A stretch of DNA of 64,000 nt from Ligula intestinalis (GCA_036362985.1 JAYGXS010000010.1:12908958-12972957), one strand, 5' to 3'; counted from the first letter of the stretch, positions 33,045-46,199 are shown. Numbers and translations are program-made. The notes: generated from the sequence alone by a model not told the origin.

Positions 33045-36000
33045 CTAATCTGCCTTGACGGGTTTCTTCTTGGCTTCCCGTTCGGCCTCGCGTTCGGCTT
33101 TCACTTTCTCGGCGATTTCTTCTGGGATGTCAGTGTACCTACGAGGTGGGGAAGAAAAGCGGTGAAAGGTCGGGGGCGGCAAAGATGTTAAGAATGTATG
33201 TAAAGTAAGGAAAATAGGAAACTTGGAGATCGTACAAACATGGTGATTTCAACGCGGAGAACTAAACCACCGTGTTTGGGTCAATGTTTTGAGGTGTGCA
33301 TCGTAACTTCTGGGCGTAAGAATTGCAAGCGAAGAGGACCCCACGACGAACCGGCCGAAAGAGGAGGCAGGATCATCAGGAACCTCTACTGTGGAGACAA
33401 GGCGCCACACTTATTGCTGTTTATGACCCCTAGCGACCCCCGACTTCACTGACAGTTAATTAGCGTACACCACTATAATTGCCACCCCCTACCATCCTTT
33501 TTGGCTGCTGTTTCTTACCCCTTAACGCCCTGATGACTGTTGACGGTTGATTGGCCTATGCCCACTATAATTACCCTCTTTTTGGTTGCTGCTTCGTTGC
33601 TCTGATAATGGACCGCTGTAAGAATTCTAAAGCTTAAGATAATAAGCCAATAGGTGCTCAGCAAGTTTCCTTGCTTATCTACGCAACTTCTCCGTCCGGT
33701 GCCAATGACCAAGGCCATACATATCGATAGGGATGTTAAAGATAGGAAACCTGGGGGAGGAGTTGGCCGTTATTATAACTCTTAGCCAATATTACTGCCG
33801 CATGTGCGACTGGACGACTAAGAGTGCAAGCTAGCTTCTGAATTCCAACAAGTAACGCAGACAAAGGCGTCAGAGGACGCAGAAAGTTGTCATTTGACAA
33901 GCCGACTGCAGTTTATAATGCGACAAAAAGTGATGCCAACAACAGAGGATAGTCCTAACCGCCGCTGGTAGCTTATTACTCGCATACACACCTACAGAGA
34001 GATGAAAACTTAACCTGTAAAAAAGGTTCCGGACCTTCTTAAGCAGGATACTTCTTAAACGGAAAATCCTGACTCGTGCTATGTTGTGTGGGGGAACGAA
34101 TAGACCCGTACCTCGCGGAGTGGATTTGGTGTCAAAGAGGTGAGATGAGTTATTTGAAAGACAGACGCGTAAAGTGCTCGTTAACCGGCGACGAATCTTT
34201 TCTTATCGAAAAATCAACAAATCAAATTACCAAATAGGAAGAGGTGGACGCTGGCTTTTTCTACTGCGCGCATTTGCTAGGTGTTACGACTCACAAAGCG
34301 CGTGGCGTCGGTAAAGTTGCGTACCCTTAAAAATTTTGTCGTAGGCATCTTTTACCCGAATTTTGAATCACAGAACAGGACAAACATCAAAAAACAGTGC
34401 CATCCTCATAATTTAGCAGCAGAAAGCTTTCGATCAATATCGAGCCAGCTAAAGAGCCCGTCGTGCAGATCTCACGACCAGAGGTCAGCTTTCGTCAATT
34501 TTAACCACACTGTCAGTTAACCGCCTTGAAATCGTTGGCAGGGAGGATCGAGTATGACATTTCGAATACCTGAATTTTAAAGACGACAACGAACAGGGTC
34601 GAAGTGTACAAGGTACGCTTGAGAGGGGTTGATTTTCCCCGACTGTGTGGCCGGTCGTTGCAGAGAGGAATTTAGAACAGAGTGCACGGACCACCAATCG
34701 AGTACTTTAGGGCAATTAAGGCACTCTGAGAGCAAGGACTACCCATCCTACTTTTTCGCCTAGATGGGATCATCCTATACGGACAGTAAGGTTTTATGAC
34801 TGATGCTATGCGATCACTGGAACAAGAGTTTTATTTGCTCACTTCTGTAGCCACCGCTTGGGTCTTAATTGATGCGGTACTAGCTTGAAACTTCGTGTTC
34901 GACTCACTAATTGCCACAGTTTGCTCGTCAGCGTCGGATGCGGGCTTGATAATTGTAGGGCAATTATGCTCACTGTCGTCGGAGTTGATGCTGCGCCCAG
35001 TCCTTCCCACGTGACTGATTCTGTTGCTCAGTGAACTTCTCAGTGCACTGTATGGGAAGGCCAAATCGTTGCGCTTGTTGATGGGCTGGGGGCCTGAGAA
35101 CCATGACTCGAGCAGCTCGCGGGCATCCGACGCTGACGAGCAAACTGTGGCAATTAATGAGTCGAACGCGAAGTGTCAAGCCAGTACTGCATCAATTAAG
35201 ACCCAAGCGGTGGCTACAGAAGTGAGCAATTATCACACACACGCGGATGACCACCATTAACTATAAATAACGTGCAGCCTGTGCATGTATCCACCCTATC
35301 TGCGCAAGACCATGAATGTGCTATCATCACCTATGATTAAGGATTCCCGAGGGAACCTGAAACTTCAGGCAAATAAAACTCTTGTTCCAGTGATCGCATC
35401 TTCTTCTGAACTGCTTCCTGGGACTCGAATATTCGCTGCTAGGCAAATCTAGTGATCGATTTGGTTTTTTCCTAACTTCCTTGGAAGAAACTCTGACTCA
35501 AGGTAACGGAGGCGTTTTCCTAACCAAAGACTGTCAGGACCTAAGGTGAGTACGACGTCTAGGAGGAAACGCAGGCATAGAAGACAACGTCATTATTATC
35601 ACGATCTACAAGTACTTCCATGCTTTTTCAGTAACGGCAAGCTTGATGAAGTAATATTAGCAGTACATCACTATGTGTCCTCGAAACGGCCTGAATGTTA
35701 GATGCACTGGACCACCACCACTGTTAGGCATGCGCATTCATAAAAAATGCCACGCATGCGGGTGTAGTGGCACGCCCAGGCGCAATCTCACGCCACTATT
35801 AACCAGACACCAACTCCGCCTCCGGCCTACTTGGCTTTGGTTTCACTTACTTACTTGTTATGGCTGTGATCATGCCTGATCTAGCCGGCCTCAATGATTT
35901 CACGAACGGTACCTCTCCATGCGCGGCGATTGGCGGCAGCGGATCTCAAAACTCCACCCAGTCCCTTCTCCAGCGACGGAGGCCGAAGATAGAAGGTCCA

Positions 36001-39000
36001 AGAACGGATTCCATGTCTTGACAGACGCTGCCTAGCCAAGTCTTCAGTTGCCCTCCTATTCGACGTTTCCAGGTGGGCTGCGGTGCCGGGTCGAGGGCAG
36101 CATAAGTAAGCTCGCGGGGCGGACGACAGAGAACGTGCCCAAACCACCTCAGTCACCTTTCTTGAATGGCTTGAGATATCCTCGTGATACGATCGCAGCT
36201 ATAATTAACTCGCAGGATCGTCCTCAGACACTGGTGGTCAAAGACCTCCAGTCTTCGCTCATCTTCAGCGCGCACAGCCCAGCATTCACATCTATAGAGG
36301 AGGAGTGACCGGATGGATGCACGGTATACACGAATCTTCGTGGCGATGGCGATGTCACGTCGGATAAATAGGCGCTTTCGAAGGATTGAGAAAACCCAGC
36401 GAGCAGCATCGATACGGGAGACAATGTCGTCCTTGCTCTGCCCATTCGGTAGCAGCCTCGCCCCGAGGTATTTAAAGCTGTCTACTTCTTCAAGTGGATG
36501 GCCATTAATCCCCAGGGGTGCCTTCTCATGGTCAGGGATGCAGCTCGAGAACAACTTCGTCTTTCCGGAATTTATGGACATGCCTACCGACATAGCGATC
36601 TCATTTAACCGCGACACTATTGACTGTAGACCATCAAAGTTTGAGGCTAACAGCGCAATATCATCGGCATAGCCAAGATCAGTTAGTCGGCGTCCGGGTG
36701 CAAGTTCAAAACCGTCCTCTTCACGTAGGGCTTTGCCGAGAATCCAGTCAATGACGTAGTTAAACAGAATTGGCGAAAGGACGCAGCCCTGTCGGACACC
36801 AGGCCGGATATCGAACGACTGAGAGAGATTGTTGTGGACCAGGACTCGTGCGGTAGTAGACCGATAGTAGGCCTTAATCATCGCAATGAGTTTGGTCGGC
36901 ACTCCATCCAGTTCCATTATTCGCCACAGGGACTCACGATGGATGGAATCGAATGCGGCGGCAAAGTCGACGAAGCAAACGGCCGTCGGTTGCTGGTAGC
37001 TATGGCGGAATTCTAGAGTGCGCCTCAGTGTGGATATTTGATCCGCACATCCACGCCCAGCTCGGAATCCGGCTTGGTTGGGTCGTGTCCTGGAGTCACT
37101 GGAAGCGCCTGAGAAGAACAACGGCGAAGATCTTTGCAGCAACATCGATAAGACTTATGCCACGGTAGTTCTCGCATCTTGTCTTATCTCCCTTCGTGTG
37201 GACAGGTACAAGGATACCTGAGCCCCAGTCATCGGGAACGGTCTCTTCTCGCCACACCTGTACAATCACCTCATGGAGCCGAGCCAGGGTCTCGACACAG
37301 GACTTGTAGAGTTCTGCAGGAATACCGTACTCTACGAACGCCTTGTTGTTGCGTAGCCTCTGCATTGCATCGGTAACTTCGTCTTCGGAAGGGATGTCAC
37401 ACGACACTCCGTAGGCAGGAGAGGATTGAAACTCCGCTGCGGAGGAGAGGGAGGGTGTGATGGGTTGTTTATCAAATTTGAGTAGGTGCTCGAAGTGTTC
37501 ACGCCAGCGATCGACCTTGGCCGAGTTGTCGGCAATAAATCCTCCATTCACATCGCGAACAGAATCACAGTGTCGGGGGCTTACCACTAAGCCAAGCCCA
37601 AAACGACCAAGAAGGTGGCTGTTTGTCGGGTCACCGGGCCCAGTCCGGCCATTCCAGTCCCCGGCAACAATTAGCAGATCTCGGCGAGGGAGTCGTTCGG
37701 CTAGCTCATGCAGCTGCGAGTAGAAATTATATTTCTCTTGCTGTTCAGCCGCCGACGTAGGCGCATACACAGATACGACCGAGATGTTCGTAAAATGGCC
37801 TTTGAGTCGAACATAGGCCATTCGGTCGTTGACTGGTTCCCATACTAATAGTGCACGGTTAGCCTCTTCCGAGAGGGCAATAGCCACATCATGTCTACCA
37901 GATGAGTCACTCGGACCGCTGTGATACAAGGTGAAATGAGAATCGACCCCCGGGATTTTGATTTCTCGGGCGCCCGAGTCGGGGAGTCGGACCTCTGACA
38001 AGCAACAAACATCCACGTGATATTCATGGAGACTGTGCGCTGTCAGACTTTGAGTACCAGGTTCCAGAAATGTTCGCAAATTCCAGCATCCAATACCAAG
38101 AGTCCGTTTTTTTGTTTAGCAGTCCAGCTTGCACCTTATTCGCCCGCACCACCGGACAAGTGTTGCGGAGCGCGTCGGTTCCCGCGGACGCCGTAGCATT
38201 GGTTGTAGTAAGGTAAGGAGACATCATAAGGTTTCTTGGGAATTTTGAATACAGGCGGGTCCCCAACGGCCGCTCGGATTCTTTGTTTGAGGTTGTCTCC
38301 TCTAGCACGTTGGCTCAAGAACCTAACCACAAGGCAGTGGTGTTGGTGGCAAGCAAGCCTATTGAATGGCGGTTCACGCTCTCCATGTCACAGTGTCGCC
38401 ATTGGGACTTGCGGCATTTTATAAGGCAGTCGGTGCGCCAGACCTCAGCCCACCGCACTCTGGTAACACTGTCGCTGCTGCGTCCAGACTCCGATCGACA
38501 CAATCTGCGCGCGTGATGAGATCGCACAAGCCGCCAATCAGAATTAATGTTCTGCTCTACCACTCTGATGAGCTGGAAAGCCACTCGGCATATTGCCCGT
38601 CAAGGACACAATCCCATTGGTCCGATTGCACCTGCCTGTACATGCACTGCTTGCCTTAAATATGGTGTACCGAATACGCTAATAAACTTCCCCTTTTGCA
38701 TCCTTGTTGTTGCGTTCTTCCTTGGGGATTCAAACAAGGCGTAATTAGATGGTGGCATCTCGGCTTTGTTAACAGGTTTTACATCAGTGATTCTGAAGTC
38801 ACCCTAATTGCTTTTGTCACTAGAGGGGCTTGATTTAGGCGAGTACTGCTAGATGCGAAAAATCACAAAATGAGCTGTCCACGGAAGGAATAACTGCAAA
38901 AGAGACTCACTTGAACATTGCGCCCAAATCACCCTTTATGAGAGCCAGCGTGAGAGGGAAGCCCAAGCAAGTAGGAACGAGGTACAGAAGGGCAGGCTGA

Positions 39001-42000
39001 AAGAAAAGCAATGGAAACATTATCCAACAACAGTTTGCAAATGATAGTCACAAGCACCGAGTCAAATGCGAGGCAAAACTTATTTGGATGGTAAATCGCT
39101 ATCAACTGAATTGATGCATCTGAGCAGTCAGCCTTCATTGCGGAGGCTGAAGTACGAGAGGTTGGAACGGACAGTAACTGGGGAGAGATAGCCCGAACGG
39201 ATTTATTTACAAAATTTCCATTCAGATGGTTAAGGTCAATAATAGAAGGGAAAACGTTAGTTGCAGATTTTATTGGCAACGAAGACGACTGCACGATCAC
39301 GGAAATAGCACGTGTATTACACGGAGGCCGTAATCAGAGGCCGTGAGCGGTTTTTGTAGGCCAATAACGAGGGAGGTGGGGTGGGGTGGAATACCATTAG
39401 TGATAAGGCTATCTCGCAGCGTAGTGATAGCGTTTGCCTGTTGGTCACGCGGAAGAGGCGCGTGGTAACAGGGGAGCATGTCGACGGGTCTGTTAATGGA
39501 GTCAGACACTCAGGCCTCCGACACTTCCCGTCTGGGCTTATTGCTAGCTCACGCCATTATCCGCGTGTTTGCGGCGTTAAACGTGTAGCCTTCCTCCAGA
39601 GGTCTGAGACAATGGGTCGCTTCTCCACACTTATGCCCTATTATTCGCGAGCTAGGTCATCATCCGGTCTAGCCTTTATAACGACGACCATGTTCGCGAC
39701 ATTGTACTTGAGAACGACACGATATTGCTTGCTTGCATTCATTTATTACTGGTTGAATGTCTGCTTGTAGGGACTAGAACATGGCAAAGTTCTGCGACCG
39801 TTACAAGTGCATGTGAGGTGGAATACGGGGTGGATGGTAGCAGGCGATTTGCTATAAATTCTCTCTACGTTTCTCGACAATCATATGTTCCTGTATTTGT
39901 GTCACATATTTATAGTCTACTCGACGTGCGCATGAATGTAGAAAATAATGGTACACTCGATTGGGCAGGTGACAGCACATTGATCACGAACTAATTTACC
40001 TTAGTGTGCATCAGCTTAATGGGCAATAATAAAATCCAGACCACATGTGCTGCACTCTTCAGTTCACAATCCGAGAATTCACTAGATCCTAGGTAAATCT
40101 GTCAGCCACTAACCAGGTGCGCAGTCGACAGCTAGATCAAAAATAAGCAAATATGCATTTCCGCTTGTGGTAATAAATGCTGTTTGGAGGTTCTTTAGTA
40201 AAGAAAATGCGGTCCACCCTTATAGCAGCCGCTCCAGTGCCCCCTTCACCGGCGTCAGCCAGCCTATTTGGCACCCAGGTGACCTAGTCAGCAGGCGCCC
40301 CAGACTCTGCCCTTTACACAACCAATCACGCGTCCCACAACCAGACAATCACTCCCACGCAAACAGACCCAAGCGTGTAAACAGCACACAGCTACTCGCA
40401 CGCCCCCGTACGGACACATATTTTATACACAAGCTACAGCCACAGCAACTTGCCTTTTGTACCGAAAAAAATCGCTTCCAGCAGCTGATTGACACTAGAT
40501 GGAACAATGTTAGTGTTTGCGATTACAGGAGATCACTCATCCTTGACCGCAACATCCCAAAAGGTAAGAGCGTACGCTCGTGTTTCCTAATCCTCAAAAG
40601 CCGTTGGAGCAATAAGGCCGTGGTGAGGACGGCAGCTGACTTCATCAAGAACATCAGCCACGTTCTCAAAATGTCACAGTATGAGTTAATAGACTAAGCC
40701 TCTATCCGGCAACCGAGGGGGCCGTTTGGATACATGCAGGAGTTAAAAAATGGCAGACGGTGGGGGAAAGTGTGCGTGGAGGGTTCAAGCTAAGCCAAAC
40801 TGCTTGTGGCGGACAGCGAATAATGCTATCTGAGTTCCTTGTTTAGTGTTCGCTACCTCAAGGTCATGCAACTTCGCAAGCAGCTGTTTCCAACTCGCTG
40901 GTTAGCAGACCCCTGGCCGACTTCCGCTCACGTGCACACACGCACATCCAGGTAATTGCAGCTGCTTAAGGGCCACTTAAACACACCACTTCTCGGTCGA
41001 TGCAACAGCAGCCACTAAACACGACAACCCTTCGGACAGTGTAACACACATCAATAGGAGACCACTTTAATTTGCTCCAAAATCATGCAAAAGCAACTGC
41101 CACTGCTGTTTTTCTCAGCACCTAGGGCCGGACTGGGCACAGGTAACACTATCCCTGGCTTCGTCAGTGGTCACTGCTTTCTGAGACAGTAACTTAGGAT
41201 TATGCGCACGATAAATTCCTCATTCTGGTGATTTCTGCCTTTTCCAACATACCAGGATTCGATCTGATGATTGTAGTAATTCGACTACAATCAATGCTCA
41301 GAAGTTACATGCTCCTCGGCATCAGTAACGAGTGGACATACGTTGGAGGGTGGACGAAGTCCCACGACGCCAGGAACAGATTGGGGTGGGGGGGGACAGG
41401 AAGGACTGAGGCGAAACATTTTGAATAAAACGCTGAGGTAAGCTATTTAAGTTCATATCAAATTTGCAAAAGGAAGGACCACGACTTTGCCTTCACATCC
41501 CCGTACTGTGAGCACCGAGGTGCAATAAACACTAACGGAGGAGTTTCTCATGGTGTAAAGGATAGCAAAATACGGTGGTGTCTCGGGTTGAAGAGCAGCT
41601 CCATCTACGAGCATCTCATGTAATGAGCGAGCAACTAGCAGAAAAATGGTTTCAATTGACGAGCTTCCGTTCAGTTAATTTACCCAAGTCCGCCGTTGAA
41701 TCTTGCTCCCAGGGCATAAGTCCTCAATCGCCTGCAGCCAATCAGTGAACTGATGCAGTTTGATTGGCTACGTTTCACACGACGAGCTCGGTGCTGGAAC
41801 TAAGTAAACTCGTAATTCGAGGTTCCACTGTAATTAGCTACGGTCGCCAGATTTTGAGCATGGAAGTAATTTCAAGTGAAGTCATACGCAACAGCAATCT
41901 GACGCTTGGCTTGTATTTATCTGGCTACGTGACTAAATTGCATTTTGACAGGATTTGTTAGCAAAGTATCGTTTAGACTTTAGATGGATGTTCGATACCT

Positions 42001-45000
42001 GTACAAATGTACTCTATTGTTTCACAAATATGTATAAAGCTTATTTCTTGCAAGCATTTTGCGGTAGATTAGGTCTTGTTTGGAGGATTTCTCCGATTTT
42101 AAGAGTATAATAATAGAGATAACACTATGTAGCGTAATTAACAAAGTTCCTAAGCTACAGCCTACCACCCATGAAGACGTGTCCTGGTGTTCACTAAATA
42201 TTTCAATACACGATTCACTTTGTATACCCTGTACACCACATTAAAAAACTTCCGTAACGGCTACGTGACTTATCTTGAGAGCGCTTTACAAATGTTCCCA
42301 GCTAAAATCGCAAACGTTGAGGAAATTCTTTCCGAAGCTTTTATATAGGAGAAGACGTAATCTCCTGTAGATTGAGCTGAAATTATATTCAATGTACAGT
42401 AATTTCGCGACCATATCCATACGTTTTTACCATCTAAGGATCTACCAACGATACTTCGCACACGCAAAGCGAATTTTTGAGCATTCTATATGGTTACTAC
42501 TCAGTCACCTGCCTTAGCATATTCCGCCAAGGGTTAACGGCAAAGCAGGTCCTCGTAAAAAATATTTGCTATCAGCTGCAGTAAGTATTTAGCGTACATT
42601 ATTTGATTCGCTGTTGTTGCCACCTGGAGGCATCGAAGAGGTCAACTCAAGACCTGCGTGGAGGGTGTTCAGGACATGGAAGTGATTCGTGAACGTGCGG
42701 TATTCGGTCTCCTCCGCTGAAGAAGAAAACGCGTTCAGCTGCTCAGATTCGCTACCGCAAATTGCCACGTGTGAAGAGGTACGATTACGTGACAACGTCG
42801 AGACTGGTTGGATCCTGCATGATCACGGCCGCTAAGATTAAAAGTATTTTATATGACTGATCATACCTGCTCTAGTCGGCATACTGGTCTCACAAATGCT
42901 CGGGATTATCTGCTCGAGAGTGCCTCCGATAGCAAGTTATTCTCCTGGAGTCTAAACAGTCAGCCATTGAGCTTGATAGGACATTTTGGCCCTCCGCAAT
43001 TAGAAAGTACTGCTGTTGCTGGTCCGAGACTGTGGGCCTGTTGCAGCTAATCTTCGCTGAAGGCTGTTCCACAATTAATCACATGTAAACGCGTAGGGTA
43101 GTCAGAAACCAGGTTAACTTGGACAGTCGCCACGGTTATGTGCCGGAAATAGCCGTGGCGTTTGGATTTTAGTCAAGGTAAACAAACTATTTCGTTGTTG
43201 CTCAAATTGATCCTCGTAGAACTGCTTGTCTGAGAACTGTATTTTTAGACGACGCTGAAAGGGCCTAACTTTTAGACAGTCTTCTTCCATTTTTCAGCAT
43301 AATTTGTGGTCGGATTAGACCAAGGCAACGATGTCATAAGGCGGACAATTAAGCACGTGGACCGACCATATTGGCCGACTGAGATTGCTGCGCACAGTCT
43401 CGAACCAAGTGTGGACTGCCTTAGTTGAGACTGTTCAAGTACATCGATCCGAGGATTATTTGCTGATAACAGCAACTGAGAATATGCAGCTGTCACTTTT
43501 TGGCTGCAGACAGTATAGAGTTTCGTAGAAAGTAAGTTATTACAAGGAACCCGTAGTTACCTTCCATGGTTCACAGAAGGTTTGGTAATATAATCACTTT
43601 GTACAAATCAAACCCATATATTTTTAAGACTACCTCTTACATTAAGCTATCGTTAATGACGAGGTGGCTTTTTAAACACAGATGCAAGCAGAAATTCCTA
43701 AAATCAAGGGAGGACGACGAAAAAATGGGTTTAAACTGTTTGGAACCAACCTGAGCATGTTTGAAGATGTACATAGCCGCGAAGGTGGCAAGTAGTCCAA
43801 CAACATAGGCAAAGAAGGACGTCCAAAAATAAGTCCGACTTCCATTTCTGTTAAGTCTGTAACGAAGTTATAGAGAAATTTGAGTTCAAACGAAAGAAAA
43901 TCAGCAGAGAGCAAACTTGTGCAGATATAAGCTGCAAAAGACTATCAGCAAGGCAAATTTGGGTCTAGATCGGCACTAAAAGGAGCTGCCATATAGAAAC
44001 ATGAGGGCAGATCAAGACACTGCATATTATTTTTGATAGGCACCAAAAGCGGTGCGGTAGCCTGCATGGGCGCAGGCTTACGCCATGTTCGCCGCCTGCG
44101 CCTGCTTTGGTCTTCAGTATTTTTGATTTACTTTGCATTGGGCACAAAGAGTTTACAGAAGAGGATTAGTAGGTGCTACGCAATACCGCTGAAAAAAACT
44201 AATTCACGCCTAAGTTACTGTGTCAATGAGCGGTACATTGTCGGTAACAACGGCTGAACTGTCGTTCTTTCGTCGATTATTAAGTCTGGAATAAGTAAAA
44301 TTTCATCGAAGTTCTACTGCCGCTTCTGTTGTCGCTATTATGAGCTACTTCAATTGTCTTCGGTTAAGTCTAAACGCGAAGGATAAACCTGTACGATTGC
44401 CACTGCCGACAATGTTTGCCAGGACTGAGCCGAAGGTAGTCTCTAGTTTGAACTTGCCAAACTGATTCAAAAGATTAATTTGGACCGTTCTACGCGGAAA
44501 TTGGATCAACGGACTAAGATAACTTACCATACATAAATAAATGAAGATCTAGACCCATAAAGGCGGCTGGAATATGTTGGTCTTGCCTCCAAATGGCAGA
44601 TGAGAACACGAAAGGCAATATGAAACTGACAAACCATGTCGAGTGACCGCCTTCTCGAAAGTTAAATGGTCGCGTCCAATAACTTTTTCTTATAAGCGTA
44701 GATATTCTTAGTTCGGTAATATTATCAAGGGTGTTATACGACACGAAATGCCCTGAATAACTCCACTCGAAAAATATTCCATTAGAACTGCATTTTTTGT
44801 AGAATTGTTATGGAATTGTTGGGTACCAATTGACCAGGCCAACGTGAGTTTATACCGCGCTGTGTATATTTTCTGTCGAAAGACAATTCTTTCAGCTGAA
44901 CCATGTTCTTTTTCTGTAAATAAAGCATTTAGAAAGTTTCTTATTATAGCCTCTCTGTGGTGTTCATAGGTTGCATTCCACACACTTTCCGAAGCATGTC

Positions 45001-46157
45001 CCGGGTTTAAAACGAATAATTTAAAATACAAATTATAGAAGAGATCCAAACGACTTTAGTGAACAAACCTAGCGTCGAAACGCAGAAGTAAGGCAAGAAA
45101 GATGCCAGGAATGACGATGTCCCCAAGACCAAGCATGGACAACTCCTTGGAGAATAATCCACCAGTCAGAATGTCCCGTGGAAATACAACTAAACAAGAA
45201 CAGGATGAGGCTACGTGAAAAAACGCGAAAGCAAAAGCAAGGAGCGATACAAACCTTTGATGGGAGCTTCAAATGACTTTGCTACAGAAACCATGACATC
45301 AGTAGCAAAGACCCAAAAGATGTCGTAGAAAAATAGTCCACTCAGGAGAATACAGCCATTGATTACTTTATCAAGGTGTAAGTACTCTATGGCGGTAGTT
45401 GCAATCGCAACGCCGATTATGTTGTTGCTTATCCAGTGCTAAAAGTAACTGATTGAGAACATAAACATACCTGAGTAAATAGATAAGTAAAGCCAACTGC
45501 CAGGGAAAAGGCAAGAGGAAATACGTCTTTGCGCTCGAAGTCAAAACTAAAACATTCTAAAAACATGTAACTCAATTAAGTTGAACCAAACCACTTGAGT
45601 TCTCTTCCGATTCTGGTGAGGACGATTTCATTGAGATTGAGTACTTCAGATTTGGAAAACAGGATGGTACAAGGTGATTGACAGTGTGCCTGACACGTGT
45701 GTTAATATTTATAAATTGCTACCTGATAAGGAAGAAGATAGAAGAGGCCCCGAGGACGAAAAAGTATACGGCCAAGAGCATGTTGATGTATTTCGCAGCG
45801 AAAATCTAGCAACGTCAGGATGAACTACCAATCTACCTTAAAAACCAAGTAAATGCCCAGCAATGCCATACTGGCAAATAATGGGAACTTCATTGCATCT
45901 TCTTTCGACATAATTTCTAAATTCTTGGTATTCTGCAAAAAATATGAGATAAAAAAACGGATGAAAACCTCTTCTTCAAGGGAAGACTTGAGGGCATGCA
46001 CCGAACGTTTTGATCCGATATAAATAGATATAACGGCCATAAGAAAAAGAGCAAGGGACGCAATAGACGACTCTAAATTAAGCTCAACGGTCGGTGTTTT
46101 TGTAGCATTTTCAGCTGCCTTGATTGTTTCATTTACGACGTCAGCAACCTGGTCCAT
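33045..46157 (-). CDS. HM13: Signal peptide peptidase (HM13/SPP family), 10 exons, 376 aa
   Basis: Intramembrane aspartyl protease of the ER that cleaves leftover signal peptides within the membrane. Exons on the minus strand: 46157-45969, 45932-45837, 45805-45723, 45689-45595, 45556-45471, 45438-45255, 45189-45069, 43847-43751, 38996-38911 and 33138-33045. All have GT-AG borders and compatible phases, giving 1131 nt and 376 residues, against 377 in human SPP. Signatures: YDIFWVF in exon 6 and LGLGDIVIPG in exon 7 supply the two catalytic aspartates; PALLYLVP in exon 9 is the PAL motif. The N-terminus has two N-glycosylation sequons (NET, NAT), as in human SPP. The last exon is Lys/Glu-rich but lacks a classical KKXX end. 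The start is the first in-frame ATG. The exon 4 donor is the least certain border. Introns 8 and 9 host repeats D2 and C1, an RTE LINE and PLE ends. Confidence 0.92.
33150..34800. other. Intron 9 of SPP, 3' part, no other gene seen
   Basis: Lies within the last SPP intron. A short imperfect direct repeat (CCACTATAATT ... TTTTTGG) occurs at 33449-33513 and 33536-33596. Confidence 0.5.
34808..35400. repeat. Inverted pair of Penelope-like ends
   Basis: 34808-34941 is an inverted copy of 35123-35229 plus 35369-35400. Both arms encode, on opposite strands, the run ASDADEQTVAI and TASIKTQAVATEVS. The right arm contains an extra ~139 nt (35230-35368) holding the hammerhead-like motif (GGATTCC ... 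TGAAAC, 35341-35363). The two break points share the tetranucleotide GCAA. Both arms end in the shared PLE tail TTCCAGTGATCGCAT. Confidence 0.8.
35410..35860. other. no recognisable gene
   Basis: Spacer between the PLE pair and the RTE LINE. It includes the likely 3' untranslated end of the LINE, with an AAGTAAGTAAGT tail (minus strand, near 35850). Confidence 0.35.
35860..38330 (-). mobile_element. RTE-clade LINE, nearly full length, frame-broken
   Basis: N-terminal piece at 38330-38136 (VRFLSQRARGDNLKQRIRAA). Endonuclease at about 38079-37560 (CCLSEVRLPDSG, VVSVYAPTSAAEQQEKYNF, LIVAGDWNGRTG). Reverse transcriptase at 37550-36153 with VCFVDFAAAFDSIHRESL, GVRQGCVLSPILFNYVIDWI and LGYADDIALLASN. 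C-terminal end at 36156-35881 (SRRATEDLARQRLSRHG, AWRGTVREIIEAG). The join from GRFGLGLVVSPRHCDSVRD to VNGGFIADNSAKVDRWREHF is shorter than in intact elements, which points to an internal deletion. Frameshifts lie near 38100, 37120 and 36155. It sits in the last SPP intron in the same orientation as the gene. Confidence 0.9.
38360..38790 (+). repeat. Short dispersed repeat, family C copy 1
   Basis: Its 3' part (GCATCCTTGTTGTTGCGTTC, GGGGATTCAAAC, GGCGTAATTAGA) matches 48985-49050. It abuts the 5' end of the RTE LINE within the SPP intron. Confidence 0.5.
39000..40240. other. Intron 8 of SPP, 3' part, no other gene seen
   Basis: Frames at 39297-39509 (minus) and 39381-39770 (plus) are unremarkable and have no recognisable domains. 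Confidence 0.4.
40245..42300. repeat. Long dispersed duplication, copy D2
   Basis: Partner of 29550-31000, inside SPP intron 8. Contains the uninterrupted hAT target CTTTAGAT near 41980. About 600 nt at 40820-41400 is absent from D1 and may itself be an insertion. Confidence 0.65.
42301..43750. other. Intron 8 of SPP, 5' part
   Basis: No gene seen. Short frames at 42589-42795 and 43272-43496 on the minus strand do not fit between the SPP exons in sequence or homology. Confidence 0.4.
43848..45068. other. Intron 7 of SPP
   Basis: 1221-nt intron between exons 7 and 8. Minus-strand frames at 44514-44744 and 44708-45049 are open but unrelated to SPP and unidentified. Confidence 0.5.
45933..45968 (-). 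other. 36-nt intron 1 of SPP, length divisible by three
   Basis: Begins GTTTTC after GAAGAG and ends TTTTTTGCAG. Removing it joins LKSSLEEE to NTKNLEIM. It contains no stop, so retention would add twelve residues. Confidence 0.75.
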
Positions 46158-46199
46158 TTCGACGTCAACAGAGCACAATAAACGTGGCGGTTGTGAGAC

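Noticed and set aside
36313..37723. Several plus-strand frames across the LINE at 36-38 kb
   Set aside because: They are antisense shadows of the RTE reverse transcriptase and endonuclease on the minus strand.
42589..42795. Minus-strand frame after a good acceptor, considered as an SPP C-terminal exon
   Set aside because: Exons 9 and 10 with the PAL motif and a lysine-rich tail join in phase elsewhere; this frame does not fit.
44514..45049. Two minus-strand frames between SPP exons 7 and 8 with hydrophobic stretches
   Set aside because: Not homologous to SPP; exon 7 joins exon 8 in phase without them, so they are intron sequence.
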